This document shows positions 27,773 through 37,022 of a DNA stretch of 64,000 nucleotides, in pieces. The first letter of the stretch is position 1. Each line of letters starts with the position of its first letter. The position numbers were made by a program, and so were the translations under genes. Below the pieces are notes generated by a model. It was given only the letters and a program-made list of their open reading frames with translations. It was not told the DNA's origin and did no database searches. The DNA lies in assembly GCF_023276405.1 (NCBI RefSeq), contig NZ_JALRMO010000001.1, forward strand, positions 1,798,001 to 1,862,000, read 5' to 3'. This stretch comes from Paenibacillus hamazuiensis (GTDB taxonomy: Bacteria; Bacillota; Bacilli; Paenibacillales; NBRC-103111).

Positions 27773-28696
27773 TTATTGGTTTTGCATATCGATGGCCCGC
27801 ATCCGGTTAAACGAAGCGATGGATACTTCTACCTGGGAATCGTCAGGCTGTTTGGTCGTCAGTTTTTGCAGCCAAAGTCCGGGATATCCCAAGTATCTGA
27901 GCACCGGCACTTCGCGCAGGCTGTTCGTAAAACGCAGCACCTCGTAAGACACGCCGATAACGACCGGCAATAATATAATACGCTGGACGATCCGCTCGAT
28001 GAATGAATCATAAGTGAAAAACGAGTAAATGACGACGCCGACAATTACCGTAAAGACGATAAAGCTGCTGCCGCACCGGTAATGAAGCGTGCTGAATTTT
28101 TGCACGTTCTCCACCGTCAAATCGACTCCGGCTTCGTACGCGCTGATCACTTTATGCTCCGCCCCGTGATACTGAAACAGCCTTTTGATCATCGGAGTAA
28201 GCGAGATGAAATAAATGTATCCGACGAGCAAAATGATTTTAATCAAACCTTCGATCAAGTTATGCCCGATCTGGTTTTCGAACAGGCGGGAAAACAGCAG
28301 TTGCTCGATAGCGGGGGGAACTAGAGTAAATACAAATTTCCCGAACAAAAACGAAATGATGCCGATGACCGCCACGCCTAGAATCATTGAGATGTTGGCG
28401 AAAACCGATTCTTTTTTCTCTTCTTTCGTTTCTCCTTCTTCCTCGGCGAATACCTCGGCGGAGAAATTCAAATGCTGCGCACCCTTGGCGCTTGCTTCGA
28501 TAATGCCGACAATACCGCGGACGAAAGGGATTTTTTTCAGCGCTTGAACCCAAGGGATTTCTTTCTTCGGCACCTCAAAGTATTGAATCGATTCGTCCTT
28601 ACGGCGCACCGCCGTAACATGAACCGTTTGGCCGGCGAACATAACTCCTTCTATTACAGCTTGACCTCCGTAAATTGTGCATTGATTTTGCGACAA
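27773..28696 (-). CDS. yqhQ: DUF1385 membrane protein YqhQ
   Basis: A 307-residue protein matching the YqhQ/DUF1385 family. It starts with YGGQAVIEGVMFAG, then has three or more hydrophobic segments (about residues 100-165 and 205-250) and FQYHGAEHKVISAYEAG, which carries conserved histidines. Function is unknown. TTG 28696 is chosen because AAGGTGAG lies just upstream and the product then begins like other YqhQ proteins (MSQNQCTIYGGQ); GTG 28705 is part of that ribosome site. It diverges from yqhR. Confidence 0.9.
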   Translation of the reverse strand: MSQNQCTIYGGQAVIEGVMFAGQTVHVTAVRRKDESIQYFEVPKKEIPWVQALKKIPFVRGIVGIIEASAKGAQHLNFSAEVFAEEEGETKEEKKESVFANISMILGVAVIGIISFLFGKFVFTLVPPAIEQLLFSRLFENQIGHNLIEGLIKIILLVGYIYFISLTPMIKRLFQYHGAEHKVISAYEAGVDLTVENVQKFSTLHYRCGSSFIVFTVIVGVVIYSFFTYDSFIERIVQRIILLPVVIGVSYEVLRFTNSLREVPVLRYLGYPGLWLQKLTTKQPDDSQVEVSIASFNRMRAIDMQNQ

Positions 28697-28843
28697 CGTG
28701 CTCACCTTCTTCGATTGATGGATATAACATCTATTTTAACGAATTCGCTGGTATAAAGCTACCCGTTTATTGAACCCGGTTTTGTGCATACTAACCTTTA
28801 ATTGGCTTCGTTAATGCACATATAGAGGAAGGGTCGAGCGGAC

Positions 28844-29335
28844 ATGAAAATTCAGGACGAGACGGTTCGGCATACAAATAAATGGTGGTTTGCCGGATAT
28901 ATCGGTTTTTTTGCCGGAGTTATCTGGGGCGCGCTGAAAATCATCGAGCATTTTTTCCGTTTTACCGAACTTACACCGGGTTTCCTGGTGGAGCCGTTTT
29001 TCAGGCATTCGTTTTTAATGACATGGCAAGGTTATTTGGTCGGTTGGGTCTTTTATATCTTGTTTTCGGTCGCCGCTTCGCTTATTTACGGTATATTTTT
29101 AGCCAAAGTTAAGGGGCCGTGGGGCGGAGTCGCATACGGCGTTTGCTGGTGGGGACTGCTGTATTTGCTTGTCGGACCGGCCCTTGGCATGATGCCGTGG
29201 CTCGGGCAAATCGAATGGAACACGCTGATTACCGACGCTTGTTTGTTCGTATTGTGGGGGTTGTTTATCGGTTATTCGATTTCCGTGGAATTTACGGACG
29301 AGAGGACCCGCGAACCATTTAAGAAAGGCGCTTAA
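28844..29335 (+). CDS. yqhR: Membrane protein YqhR
   Basis: A 163-residue protein with four hydrophobic segments and conserved aromatic-rich loops (FAGVIWGALKIIEHFF, KGPWGGVAYGVCWWG). Position directly before aroQ, next to divergent yqhQ, matches the Bacillus gene order for yqhR. Function is unknown. The start is ATG 28844, preceded by GAGGAAGG about 12 nt away. Confidence 0.88.
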   Translation: MKIQDETVRHTNKWWFAGYIGFFAGVIWGALKIIEHFFRFTELTPGFLVEPFFRHSFLMTWQGYLVGWVFYILFSVAASLIYGIFLAKVKGPWGGVAYGVCWWGLLYLLVGPALGMMPWLGQIEWNTLITDACLFVLWGLFIGYSISVEFTDERTREPFKKGA

Positions 29336-29411
29336 CAAACGGGGGAAAGTTATGGTAAAATGGCAAGGGTGTTACGCTTGATTCCAAGCGATTATGCAAC
29401 CGGAGGATGCC

Positions 29412-29855
29412 ATGAAGCGTGTTCTAGTCCTTAACGGACCTAATCTCAATATGCTCGGAATCCGCGAACCCGGCGTGTACGGAACGGTAACGCTCGCCGG
29501 AATCGAGGAACGTCTGACGCGGCTCGCCCAGGAGCTTTCGGTAACCGTGGAGTTTTATCAGTCGAACCATGAAGGAGACCTGATTGACCGCATTCACCAG
29601 GCGTTTGGAAATGTCGACGGCATTTTGATCAATCCGGGTGCGTTTACGCACTACAGCTACGCTTTGCGCGACGCATTCGGCTCGGTAAACATACCGACGG
29701 TGGAAGTCCATTTGTCCAACATCCATAAAAGGGAGGCGTTCCGTCACGTTTCGGTAATCGCTCCCGTTGCGGTCGGACAAATCGCGGGTTTCGGGGCGGA
29801 CAGCTACGAGCTCGGACTTCGGGCCCTTGTCAAGCATATCGAACAGGCGGGGTGA
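29412..29855 (+). CDS. aroQ: 3-dehydroquinate dehydratase, type II
   Basis: A 147-residue enzyme of the shikimate pathway that dehydrates 3-dehydroquinate. The sequence [19 protein letters not shown], the catalytic-loop tyrosine in that stretch, [15 protein letters not shown], and [18 protein letters not shown] are diagnostic of the dodecameric type II family. The start is ATG 29412, after GGAGG. It overlaps the possible GTG start of the next gene by 4 nt, so the two are probably translationally coupled. Confidence 0.96.
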   Translation: MKRVLVLNGPNLNMLGIREPGVYGTVTLAGIEERLTRLAQELSVTVEFYQSNHEGDLIDRIHQAFGNVDGILINPGAFTHYSYALRDAFGSVNIPTVEVHLSNIHKREAFRHVSVIAPVAVGQIAGFGADSYELGLRALVKHIEQAG

Positions 29856-29860
29856 ATCTC

Positions 29861-30934
29861 ATGCAGCTTTCGAGAATAGCGAAGCTTAGAACGGTTCTGC
29901 AGGAAAACGGACTGGAAGCGCTGCTCGTCACCAATGCGTTTAACCGGTTTTATTTGACCGGTTTTTCCGGCAGCGCCGGATACGTTCTGATTACCGGTTC
30001 CAAAGCTTATCTGTTGGTCGATTTCCGGTATACGACGCAAGCGGCGGAGCAGGCGGCACAATTCGAGATCGTCGAGCATGCCGTAAAACCGATGGATACG
30101 GTGAAGGAGCTTTTATCCGGGCTCGGAATCCGTCGTATCGGCTTCGAGCAGCAGGATGTGACGTACGGCGGCTACATCAGCTATCGCGAGCAGCTCGGGT
30201 CGATTGAGCTTGTCGCTACCGACAGTCTCGTCGAGAATCTGCGCATGGTGAAAGATGAGCAGGAGATTGCCGTCATGCAGGAAGCAGCGGATTTGGCGGA
30301 CCGGACGTTCAGCCATATACTGGGCTTCATCAAGCCGGGCGTTTCCGAGAGGGAGCTGGCGGTCGAGCTGGAAATGTTCATGCGTCGCCATGGGGCGACG
30401 TCAACTTCCTTCGAGACGATCGTGGCTTCCGGTGAACGTTCCGCGCTGCCTCACGGCAAAGCGAGTGACCGCGTGCTGAAATGGAACGAATTCGTCAAAT
30501 TCGACTTCGGAGCGCTGTATAAAGGTTACTGTTCCGACATCACCCGCACCGTCGTGCTTGGGCAGCCAACCGAGCAACATAAGAAGATTTACGACATCGT
30601 GCGTGAGGCCCAAAGTTATGCGCTGGAGCATATCAAGCCGGGCATGACCGGGATTGAAGCCGACGCACTGGCACGGGGCGTAATCGCCAAATACGGGTAT
30701 GCGGACCATTTCGGCCATGGGCTTGGCCACGGACTCGGCCTGGAAATTCACGAAGCGCCGCGGCTTTCCAAAACCGGCGAGACGGTGCTCGCTCCGGGCA
30801 TGATGGTAACGGTGGAGCCGGGCATCTATATTCCGGGGTTCGGCGGAGTGCGCATTGAAGACGATGTCGTCATCACCGAGCAGGGCCTGCGAATTTTGAC
30901 GCACTCAAGCAAAGACTTGATTGTAATAAACTAG
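29861..30934 (+). CDS. M24 family aminopeptidase (Xaa-Pro peptidase, YqhT-like)
   Basis: A 357-residue protein with a creatinase-type N-terminal domain and a C-terminal pita-bread metallopeptidase domain. The five metal ligands can be seen: aspartates in [18 protein letters not shown], histidine in [11 protein letters not shown], and glutamates in VTVEPGIY and [10 protein letters not shown]. It probably removes N-terminal residues before proline. ATG 29861 follows GGGGTGA; GTG 29852 is the alternative. It lies between aroQ and efp, as in Bacillus. Confidence 0.93.
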   Translation: MQLSRIAKLRTVLQENGLEALLVTNAFNRFYLTGFSGSAGYVLITGSKAYLLVDFRYTTQAAEQAAQFEIVEHAVKPMDTVKELLSGLGIRRIGFEQQDVTYGGYISYREQLGSIELVATDSLVENLRMVKDEQEIAVMQEAADLADRTFSHILGFIKPGVSERELAVELEMFMRRHGATSTSFETIVASGERSALPHGKASDRVLKWNEFVKFDFGALYKGYCSDITRTVVLGQPTEQHKKIYDIVREAQSYALEHIKPGMTGIEADALARGVIAKYGYADHFGHGLGHGLGLEIHEAPRLSKTGETVLAPGMMVTVEPGIYIPGFGGVRIEDDVVITEQGLRILTHSSKDLIVIN

Positions 30935-30947
30935 GAGGGTTATCACA

Positions 30948-31505
30948 GTGATCTCAGTAAACGATTTTAAAACAGGCCTCACTATTGAAGTGGACGGCGA
31001 CATTTTTACGGTTCTTGATTTTCAACACGTTAAGCCGGGTAAAGGTGCGGCATTTGTCCGCTCCAAGCTGAAAAATATCCGCAACGGCAACACCGTTGAG
31101 CGCACGTTCCGCGCAGGCGAAAACGTGGGCAGAGCCCACATTGAAAACCGTCAAATGCAATACTTGTATGCCTCGGGCAGCGAGCATACGTTCATGGATA
31201 CGGAAACCTACGATCAAGTCAGCCTTCCGGCGGAGCAGCTCGAATGGGAGCTCAACTTCCTGAAGGAAAACATGATGATCAACATAATGAGCTACCAAGG
31301 AGAAATTACCGGCATCAACCTGCCGAACAGCGTCGAGCTGAAAGTCGTCGAAACCGAGCCGGGCATCAAAGGCAACACCGCCACCGGCGCCACCAAAAAC
31401 GCCAAGCTCGAAACCGGCCTTAACGTTCAGGTGCCATTGTTTATCAACGAGGGAGACGTGCTGCTGATCGATACCCGCGACGGCAAGTACATCTCCCGCG
31501 CGTAA
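30948..31505 (+). CDS. efp: Translation elongation factor P
   Basis: A 185-residue three-domain protein that relieves ribosome stalling at polyproline. The loop [10 protein letters not shown] carries Lys32, the residue modified in Bacillus EF-P. The length and the C-terminal [17 protein letters not shown] match the family. The start is GTG 30948, after TAGGAGGG, 13 bp behind the peptidase gene. Confidence 0.97.
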   Translation: MISVNDFKTGLTIEVDGDIFTVLDFQHVKPGKGAAFVRSKLKNIRNGNTVERTFRAGENVGRAHIENRQMQYLYASGSEHTFMDTETYDQVSLPAEQLEWELNFLKENMMINIMSYQGEITGINLPNSVELKVVETEPGIKGNTATGATKNAKLETGLNVQVPLFINEGDVLLIDTRDGKYISRA

Positions 31506-31520
31506 GCGATTCGGACAAGC

Positions 31521-31555
31521 ATCCCGTTTTCCACCTCGTGGGGAGCGGGATTTTT
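31521..31555 (+). terminator. Rho-independent terminator after efp
   Basis: ATCCCG...CGGGAT with inner TCC/GGA pairs and five T. Confidence 0.85.
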
Positions 31556-31652
31556 GCAGTTTTCTAATATGAAAGCCTTGTGATATAATTACATATTGTT
31601 ATTGTTAGGCAGTTTGAATTGGGCGTTATAAATTGTACTGGGAGTGAGCAGC

Positions 31653-32909
31653 TTGTCTCTTATAGTCATGAAATTCGGCGGCAGCTCCGTCGGCGATGCG
31701 GAGCGCATGAAACGCGTGGCCAAACGGGTTGTGGAAAGACAGCAGGAAGGACATCAATGCGTGATCGTCGTATCGGCCATGGGCGATACAACGGACGATT
31801 TGATCGATTTGACGAAGCAAATATGCGATACAACGCCTCCCGCGCGCGAAATGGATATGCTGCTCTCAACGGGCGAGCAAGTATCCGTAGCGCTGCTGTC
31901 TATGGCGATACATAGCATGGGATTTTCGGCTATTTCTTTTACCGGCTGGCAAGCAGGTATGTACACGGAAGCGGTTCACGGCAAAGCGCGGATTACGGAT
32001 ATCAAGCCGGACCGTATTCATAAAGCATTAGACGAAGGGAAGATCGTCATCGTCGCCGGCTTCCAGGGAATGACCGAGGAGGGCGAAATTACGACGCTCG
32101 GGCGCGGCGGTTCCGATACGACGGCGGTGGCTCTGGCTGCAGCGATCAAAGCGGACGTTTGCGAAATTTTCACCGACGTAGACGGTGTATACTCTACAGA
32201 CCCGCGTATTGTCCGCGTAGCGCGCAAGCTGAACGAAATTTCGTACGACGAGATGCTGGAGCTCGCCAATCTCGGCGCGGCCGTTCTTCACCCGAGAGCG
32301 GTGGAATATGCGAAAAACTACAACGTGGCGCTGGTCGTCCGTTCGAGCTTTAATTATAACGAAGGCACAATGGTGAAGGAGGAAGCGGTCATGGAGCAAG
32401 GCCTTGCGGTGCGCGGCATCGCTTACGATAAAAACGTGGCAAGAATCAGCATTTTGGGCGTGGAGGAAAAAGTGGGACAGCTGGCAAAGGTGTTCACCGC
32501 TCTCGCCAAGGAACAAATCGACGTCGATATCATCGTACAAAGCGGCGTTATGAACGGCGCGGCCGATTTCTCTTTCACCGTGGCGCTGAGCGATAAAGAC
32601 AAAGCTTTGTCCGTCATCGAAAGCATCCGCCCGCAGGTCGGCTTCCGCGAAGTGACCTCCCAAGTAGATCTGGTGAAAGTATCGATCGTCGGCGCCGGCA
32701 TGGTCAGCACTCCGGGCGTCGCCGCGAAAATGTTCGAGGTCATCTCGGACCTCGGTATCAGCATCAACATGGTCAGCACGTCCGAAATCAAGACGTCCTG
32801 CGTCATCGACGGCTCCCGCTTGAACGAAGTCATCTCCGCTCTCCATACGGCATACGGCCTTGATACCGACAAGCAAGCCTTCGTCGGCGGTCCTTCTGAA
32901 AGACGTTAA
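31653..32909 (+). CDS. lysC: Aspartate kinase
   Basis: A 418-residue aspartokinase, the first step of lysine, threonine, methionine and diaminopimelate synthesis. The kinase domain starts SLIVMKFGGSSVGDAERM and contains FQGMTEEGEITTLGRGGSDT and FTDVDGVYSTDPR. Two C-terminal ACT domains (about residues 260-405) give feedback control. TTG 31653 follows GGGAGTGA and yields the usual N-terminus; GTG 31644 is less likely. A TATAAT at 31584-31589 may be its -10. No lysine riboswitch is seen in the 150-bp leader. Confidence 0.95.
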   Translation: MSLIVMKFGGSSVGDAERMKRVAKRVVERQQEGHQCVIVVSAMGDTTDDLIDLTKQICDTTPPAREMDMLLSTGEQVSVALLSMAIHSMGFSAISFTGWQAGMYTEAVHGKARITDIKPDRIHKALDEGKIVIVAGFQGMTEEGEITTLGRGGSDTTAVALAAAIKADVCEIFTDVDGVYSTDPRIVRVARKLNEISYDEMLELANLGAAVLHPRAVEYAKNYNVALVVRSSFNYNEGTMVKEEAVMEQGLAVRGIAYDKNVARISILGVEEKVGQLAKVFTALAKEQIDVDIIVQSGVMNGAADFSFTVALSDKDKALSVIESIRPQVGFREVTSQVDLVKVSIVGAGMVSTPGVAAKMFEVISDLGISINMVSTSEIKTSCVIDGSRLNEVISALHTAYGLDTDKQAFVGGPSERR

Positions 32910-33002
32910 GTCTAAGGACGGAAGATACGAGATAGAAGGCAGTAGGCAATAAGCAAACGAGAAGAAAATAAATATAAATAAAAAGTAGATTAACTGAAGC
33001 GA

Positions 33003-33035
33003 AAAAATCCGGTGACGAAGTTCACCGGATTTTTG
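33003..33035 (+). terminator. Rho-independent terminator after lysC
   Basis: AAATCCGGTGA pairs with TTCACCGGATTT, followed by T residues. It is about 95 bp after the stop. Confidence 0.85.
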
Positions 33036-33045
33036 CTGTTAAGGT

Positions 33046-33340
33046 ATGTGGCGCGTACCGCCAAAAGGTAGGGTAAAGCGTGTCCGCCATAGGTTTTGCG
33101 CCAGTAAAACCATGGCTTGACTAACGCGGGCACGAGGCACATACCCGCTCCCCGGCACAGCTCAACCGTACAGCGTGTCCGGCATAGGATTTTTACCCGA
33201 AGGTAAAAAAATCCATGCCGGACAAACGCGAACTAGCAGCGAGCAGCCCCTCCATACGGGCGGGTCCAGGGCGCCCGAGCGCCTGGGGTCCCCCTGGAGG
33301 GGGATTTAGGGGGTGAGCCCTAGATTTAGGGGGTGACATT
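33046..33340 (+). repeat. Dispersed hairpin repeat, copy C (two hairpin units plus GC-rich module)
   Basis: Units start at AGCGTG 33077 and 33172 (about 95 bp apart). The second hairpin is GTCCGGCAT-A-GGATTTTT/AAAAATCCATGCCGGAC, followed by AACGCGAACTAGCAGCGAG. The GC-rich module then runs to 33340, ending in two copies of GATTTAGGGGGTGA. The stretch 32910-33344 contains only this and the lysC terminator. Confidence 0.75.
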
Positions 33341-33344
33341 GGTT

Positions 33345-33806
33345 TTACCCCTTCCCGAATATAATCTGAAATACCCGCAGCAAAAAAGCGGTAATACCTG
33401 CGGCCATCAACGGCCCAACCGGTATGCCGCGCAAAAAAATAATGCCGAATATCGAACCGATGACAAGACCCACAATGAGCTGTGGGTCTATTTTTAACAG
33501 CTCAAGCCCTTTGCCGTTCATGTAAGTGGCGATAGCGCCGCCGACAAGTGCCAAAATGCCGGGCCATGTCGTGAAGACGCTCGTCACGTCCTTCAAATTG
33601 ATGCGTTCGCTGGCGAACGGTACAAGCACGCCCATCGTCAAAAACAGCAGCCCCAGCTCCAGCCCTCTTCTCTCGATGGTCGGCAGGTAACGCTCCAGGC
33701 TGATCAGCTTGATGACCAGCAAAACGCAGGCAGCGGTCGTGATGATATGCGAGCGGCCGATCAGCCCGATAATGATCAATACGACGAGCAAAATGTCTCC
33801 GTTCAT
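33345..33806 (-). CDS. DUF441 family membrane protein
   Basis: A 153-residue protein with four hydrophobic segments and the conserved segments [28 protein letters not shown] and [15 protein letters not shown]. These match the DUF441 (YtwI-like) family of unknown function, whose members are about 150 residues. The start is ATG 33806 with AAGGAG 8 nt upstream; the longer frame to 33857 lacks support. Confidence 0.9.
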   Translation of the reverse strand: MNGDILLVVLIIIGLIGRSHIITTAACVLLVIKLISLERYLPTIERRGLELGLLFLTMGVLVPFASERINLKDVTSVFTTWPGILALVGGAIATYMNGKGLELLKIDPQLIVGLVIGSIFGIIFLRGIPVGPLMAAGITAFLLRVFQIIFGKG

Positions 33807-33906
33807 AGTCCGGCTCCTTGTACTCATAGTTTCTGTTTTAAGTCTATGAGTGGACAACCGATTTAGAACGGAAGCAGAGGACAGGATGTTCCTTTGAAAC
33901 AGCGGA

Positions 33907-34611
33907 TTATTTCATAACGCCGTTGTGGTACATCGGAACCAGCGTTACTGCATTGACCCGCGAGCAGTACAAAATATCTTCCGAAAAGCCGAGTTTTGTC
34001 AGACGTTTTCCGTTATAGCAGTTGAAAAGAGCTTCGGTCAGCCGATCCTTCACTTGACCGTATGCATACATCATCGCCAAGCCGAAATCGCCTACCTGCA
34101 GTTCCGGGCCTGCCAGGCGAACCATTTCCTCCACGAGCAGCCCTGCGCACAGACCGTCCTCCAAGCTGTATACGCCGCCTGTTCCCGAGCATAGAATAGT
34201 GATATCCTTGCCGAGTTCAAGCGCTTTTTCCGCACAGGCGCTTGCGTTCAGAAGCGCACCGGCCAATATATACGCGGCTTTTTGCGATTTTTGCACGGCT
34301 CGGGTGCCGTTGGTCGTCGTCAAAATGACATTCCGGCCGGCTACGGTTTCCGGGCGGTACTCGAAAGGAGAATTGCCGAGATCGAACCCAGGGATTTTTT
34401 GGCAAAATCGCTCGCCTCCGAGCAGGTCCCCCGGCTTTTGCGCCTGTTTCGCCTGCTGTACCGTTTCCACGGGGACAACGCCGGCGCAGCCATGGACGAG
34501 CGCCGTAATCAATGTGCTTGTCGCACGCAGAACATCGATGACGACGACGGTATTGCCGGCAAGCCCGTCGCTAAGCGCTTCGTCTACGCTTGAAATGACT
34601 TGAATGTTCAT
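33907..34611 (-). CDS. comB: 2-phosphosulfolactate phosphatase
   Basis: A 234-residue ComB-family phosphatase. Segments [27 protein letters not shown] and [18 protein letters not shown] contain the conserved acidic and polar active-site residues. It removes phosphate from 2-phosphosulfolactate to give sulfolactate. It lies 48 bp downstream of comA in the same direction, as in the yitCD pair of B. subtilis. Confidence 0.93.
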   Translation of the reverse strand: MNIQVISSVDEALSDGLAGNTVVVIDVLRATSTLITALVHGCAGVVPVETVQQAKQAQKPGDLLGGERFCQKIPGFDLGNSPFEYRPETVAGRNVILTTTNGTRAVQKSQKAAYILAGALLNASACAEKALELGKDITILCSGTGGVYSLEDGLCAGLLVEEMVRLAGPELQVGDFGLAMMYAYGQVKDRLTEALFNCYNGKRLTKLGFSEDILYCSRVNAVTLVPMYHNGVMK

Positions 34612-34659
34612 CGTGCCGCCAGTCTCCTTTTCCGTTCAGCGATTCGTTTTGGATACGGA

Positions 34660-35487
34660 TTAGTTCAGCGCCTCGTTCGGTTCCGCGGCCGTCTTGCCCA
34701 GCAGGAGCGTGTCGGAGCGAAGTCCTCGCCGCAGCGCTTCCAGGGAAATGATATCCTGCGGAGCGATATTGCCCAAATGGATATCGGTGCCGAGCGTGGT
34801 CAGAAGGTGTACCTGCTGCTCCTTGTGCGGCGCTTCCCACATCAGCACGTCAGGGCTTGGAATCCCTTTGAGCACTTGCTCGATTTCCTTGTCTTTGCAT
34901 GCCCCGTTTTCGTCGTAAATACCGACACCTTTGCCGGATTCGCGTCCTTCGATCGTCACGAGATCGGCGCCTTGCTCCATATCGATCGTCACGGTTTCGA
35001 TCAATTCCTCAAGTTCAATCGTCGAACCCCAGCATTTTTTTCCGTATTCCGTAAAGACGGTAAGGTCGGATTCCTTTCCGCGGGAGATGAGCTCGTTTCT
35101 CAGGTTACGGTCGATTTCTATCGTTCCGTCGGATACTTCGATTCCGTTGAAGCCGAAGTAGGCGACCATATCGAAAAACGAATCGATCGCGTTTTGGCGG
35201 ATGGCCACTTCCAGGAACGTGCCTCCGGGATAAACGACGATGTTGTTTGCTTTGGCCAAGTCGATTTTCGTTTTCAGCAAGCTTTTTTTATAGAGGGGCG
35301 ATGTACCGAAGCCGATTTTAAGCAGATCGATGTAGTCGGCGGCGGTGTCCATCAAATCTTGCAGAGCGTGAAGGCCAAGTCCTTTATCGATCACCATCGT
35401 TTTTCCTAAGGTTCGCGGCTTTACGTTCCGGGCGCCGGTCGGGTCGCTGAGCTGCGGATGCCAATCCAAACGAGATGTCACTTCCAT
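34660..35487 (-). CDS. comA: Phosphosulfolactate synthase
   Basis: A 275-residue TIM-barrel enzyme that adds sulfite to phosphoenolpyruvate to form 2-phosphosulfolactate. Family segments: MVIDKGLGLHALQDLM, YIDLLKIGFGTS, YPGGTFLEVAI and IEGRESGKGVGIYD. In methanogens this leads to coenzyme M; in sporulating bacilli the product is spore sulfolactate, the likely role here. The start is ATG 35487 after GAGGAG. Confidence 0.94.
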   Translation of the reverse strand: MEVTSRLDWHPQLSDPTGARNVKPRTLGKTMVIDKGLGLHALQDLMDTAADYIDLLKIGFGTSPLYKKSLLKTKIDLAKANNIVVYPGGTFLEVAIRQNAIDSFFDMVAYFGFNGIEVSDGTIEIDRNLRNELISRGKESDLTVFTEYGKKCWGSTIELEELIETVTIDMEQGADLVTIEGRESGKGVGIYDENGACKDKEIEQVLKGIPSPDVLMWEAPHKEQQVHLLTTLGTDIHLGNIAPQDIISLEALRRGLRSDTLLLGKTAAEPNEALN

Positions 35488-35680
35488 CGTTTAAAACTCC
35501 TCGCTGTAATGTGGTTGTTTTCTGTGTCATCATATGCATTTTTGATTGGGGGTGTGCCCACTATGCCTAAAAAGAGACGTGCCCGCATAGGGTATAGAAA
35601 GGAGGGACTTACGTGCGGCGCGCATTCGCGTGAAGTGCGGACAGCCCGTGCAAGCCGACAGGGAAAGGAGTGAACGCAGA

Positions 35681-35956
35681 TTGTGGGAGACGTTTAACAA
35701 GGTGGTGCTCGGCATGGCGAGCCTCAGAATGCTCTCGGGAAGCGTGGAAATCATCGCGGCATTGCTGATGCTTCGCTTCAATCAGATTGACAAGGCGCTG
35801 ATGGTCAATTCGGGACTTGCCATGGTCGGCCCCCTCGTCTTGCTGACCACGACGACGATCGGCCTCGTAGGTCTAGCGGACAAACTATCATTTGGCAAAA
35901 TGCTGTGGGTGCTGCTCGGCGTTTCTTTCATTTTTATCGGAATCTTGAAAAAGTAA
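35681..35956 (+). CDS. yqhV: DUF2619 membrane protein YqhV
   Basis: A 91-residue protein with three hydrophobic segments; MASLRMLSGSVEIIAALLML and NSGLAMVGPLVLLTTTTIG match the YqhV family. It stands directly before spoIIIAA, as in Bacillus. TTG 35681, with AAAGGAG 10 nt upstream, gives the expected length; the frame is open to a GTG at 35630 without a ribosome site. Function is unknown. Confidence 0.88.
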   Translation: MWETFNKVVLGMASLRMLSGSVEIIAALLMLRFNQIDKALMVNSGLAMVGPLVLLTTTTIGLVGLADKLSFGKMLWVLLGVSFIFIGILKK

Positions 35957-35960
35957 TTGG

Positions 35961-35989
35961 TCATATTCGGTAGAGGCGGGGCATACATA
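35961..35989 (+). promoter_or_regulatory. SigE-type promoter of the spoIIIA operon
   Basis: TCATATT (35961-35967), a 14-nt spacer and CATACATA (35982-35989) fit the mother-cell SigE consensus. Transcription from it would start near 35996, after the first possible GTG start of spoIIIAA, and so supports the later start at 36024. Confidence 0.65.
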
Positions 35990-36023
35990 TGTGGTAAAGA
36001 TGGACAGCTTGGGGGTCTGCCTT

Positions 36024-37019
36024 GTGCTTGAATCAATTCTAGCAATTCTACCAAAAACGATCAAAGCGATCGTGCAAAATCTACCAATCGCAGTCAAAGA
36101 GCAATTGGAAGAAATACGGGTCAGGGAGCGGCGCCCGCTGGAAATCATTTACCGCGGAGGATATGGCTTCGTAAGCGCGGATTCGGAAACAGGCAGCGCA
36201 CCGGATGCGGCATACCGGCCTTCCCGTGAAGATTGCGCGTCGATTCTTGAGCTGATCACCCGGTACTCGGTATACACCTTCGACGAGGAGCTGCGCCGCG
36301 GCTTCATTACGGTCCAGGGAGGCCATAGAGTCGGACTGGCCGGGCGAACCGTGCTCGAGCAGGGCAAAGTCAAGCAGATCAAGGACGTCACGGGCTTCAA
36401 CATCCGCATCGCCAGGCAAGCGGTCGACGCAGGCAAAATGGTGCTGCCGTACCTGATCGATCCCGGGCTCTCGTCGGTTCACCCGACCTTGATCGTATCT
36501 CCGCCCCAGCAGGGAAAAACGACGATGCTCCGGGACCTGGCGCGTCTGATCAGCAGCGGATCCGGCCAGGACCCTCCGGTCCATGGGAGGGGGTTAAAAG
36601 TCGGCATCGTCGACGAGCGTTCCGAACTGGCCGCCTCCGTTCACGGGGTGCCGACGTTTGACGTCGGCCCAAGAACGGACGTGCTGGATGGCTGTCCGAA
36701 AGCCGAAGGGATGATGATGATGATCCGCTCGATGTCTCCCGATGTGCTGGCCGTCGATGAAATCGGCCGCCCCGAAGACGCTATCGCCATTCACGAGGCG
36801 GTGCGCGCCGGCATTCGCGTGCTGGCGACGGCGCACGGGAACGATCTGGCCGATATACGCAGCCGGCCGATTTTGCGGGAGCTGATGGCGGACGGTGTAT
36901 TCAGCCGCTATGTGGTGCTCAGCCGCAGGCGGGGGGCCGGCACCGTCGAAGCGGTCTATGACGGACAAGGAGCCAGGCTGGATGCGGTTCCTTCATTTTC
37001 CGAAGGCAGGAGGCGGTAA
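36024..37019 (+). CDS. spoIIIAA: Stage III sporulation protein AA
   Basis: A 331-residue secretion-type ATPase that powers the SpoIIIA-SpoIIQ feeding channel across the two membranes between mother cell and forespore. Walker A is in VSPPQQGKTTMLRD and Walker B in DVLAVDEIGRPED. The N-terminal LESILAILPKTIK aligns with other SpoIIIAA proteins if translation begins at GTG 36024, 7 nt after GGGGGT. The frame is open to GTG 35991, but that codon lies upstream of the expected SigE transcript. First gene of the octacistronic operon. Confidence 0.95.
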   Translation: MLESILAILPKTIKAIVQNLPIAVKEQLEEIRVRERRPLEIIYRGGYGFVSADSETGSAPDAAYRPSREDCASILELITRYSVYTFDEELRRGFITVQGGHRVGLAGRTVLEQGKVKQIKDVTGFNIRIARQAVDAGKMVLPYLIDPGLSSVHPTLIVSPPQQGKTTMLRDLARLISSGSGQDPPVHGRGLKVGIVDERSELAASVHGVPTFDVGPRTDVLDGCPKAEGMMMMIRSMSPDVLAVDEIGRPEDAIAIHEAVRAGIRVLATAHGNDLADIRSRPILRELMADGVFSRYVVLSRRRGAGTVEAVYDGQGARLDAVPSFSEGRRR

Positions 37020-37022
37020 CTT

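Noticed and set aside
35563-35673. 36-codon basic ORF (MPKKRRARIGYRKEG...) before yqhV
   Set aside because: Weak ribosome site and no pattern recognised; it ends within the yqhV ribosome site. Possible leader peptide but not supported.
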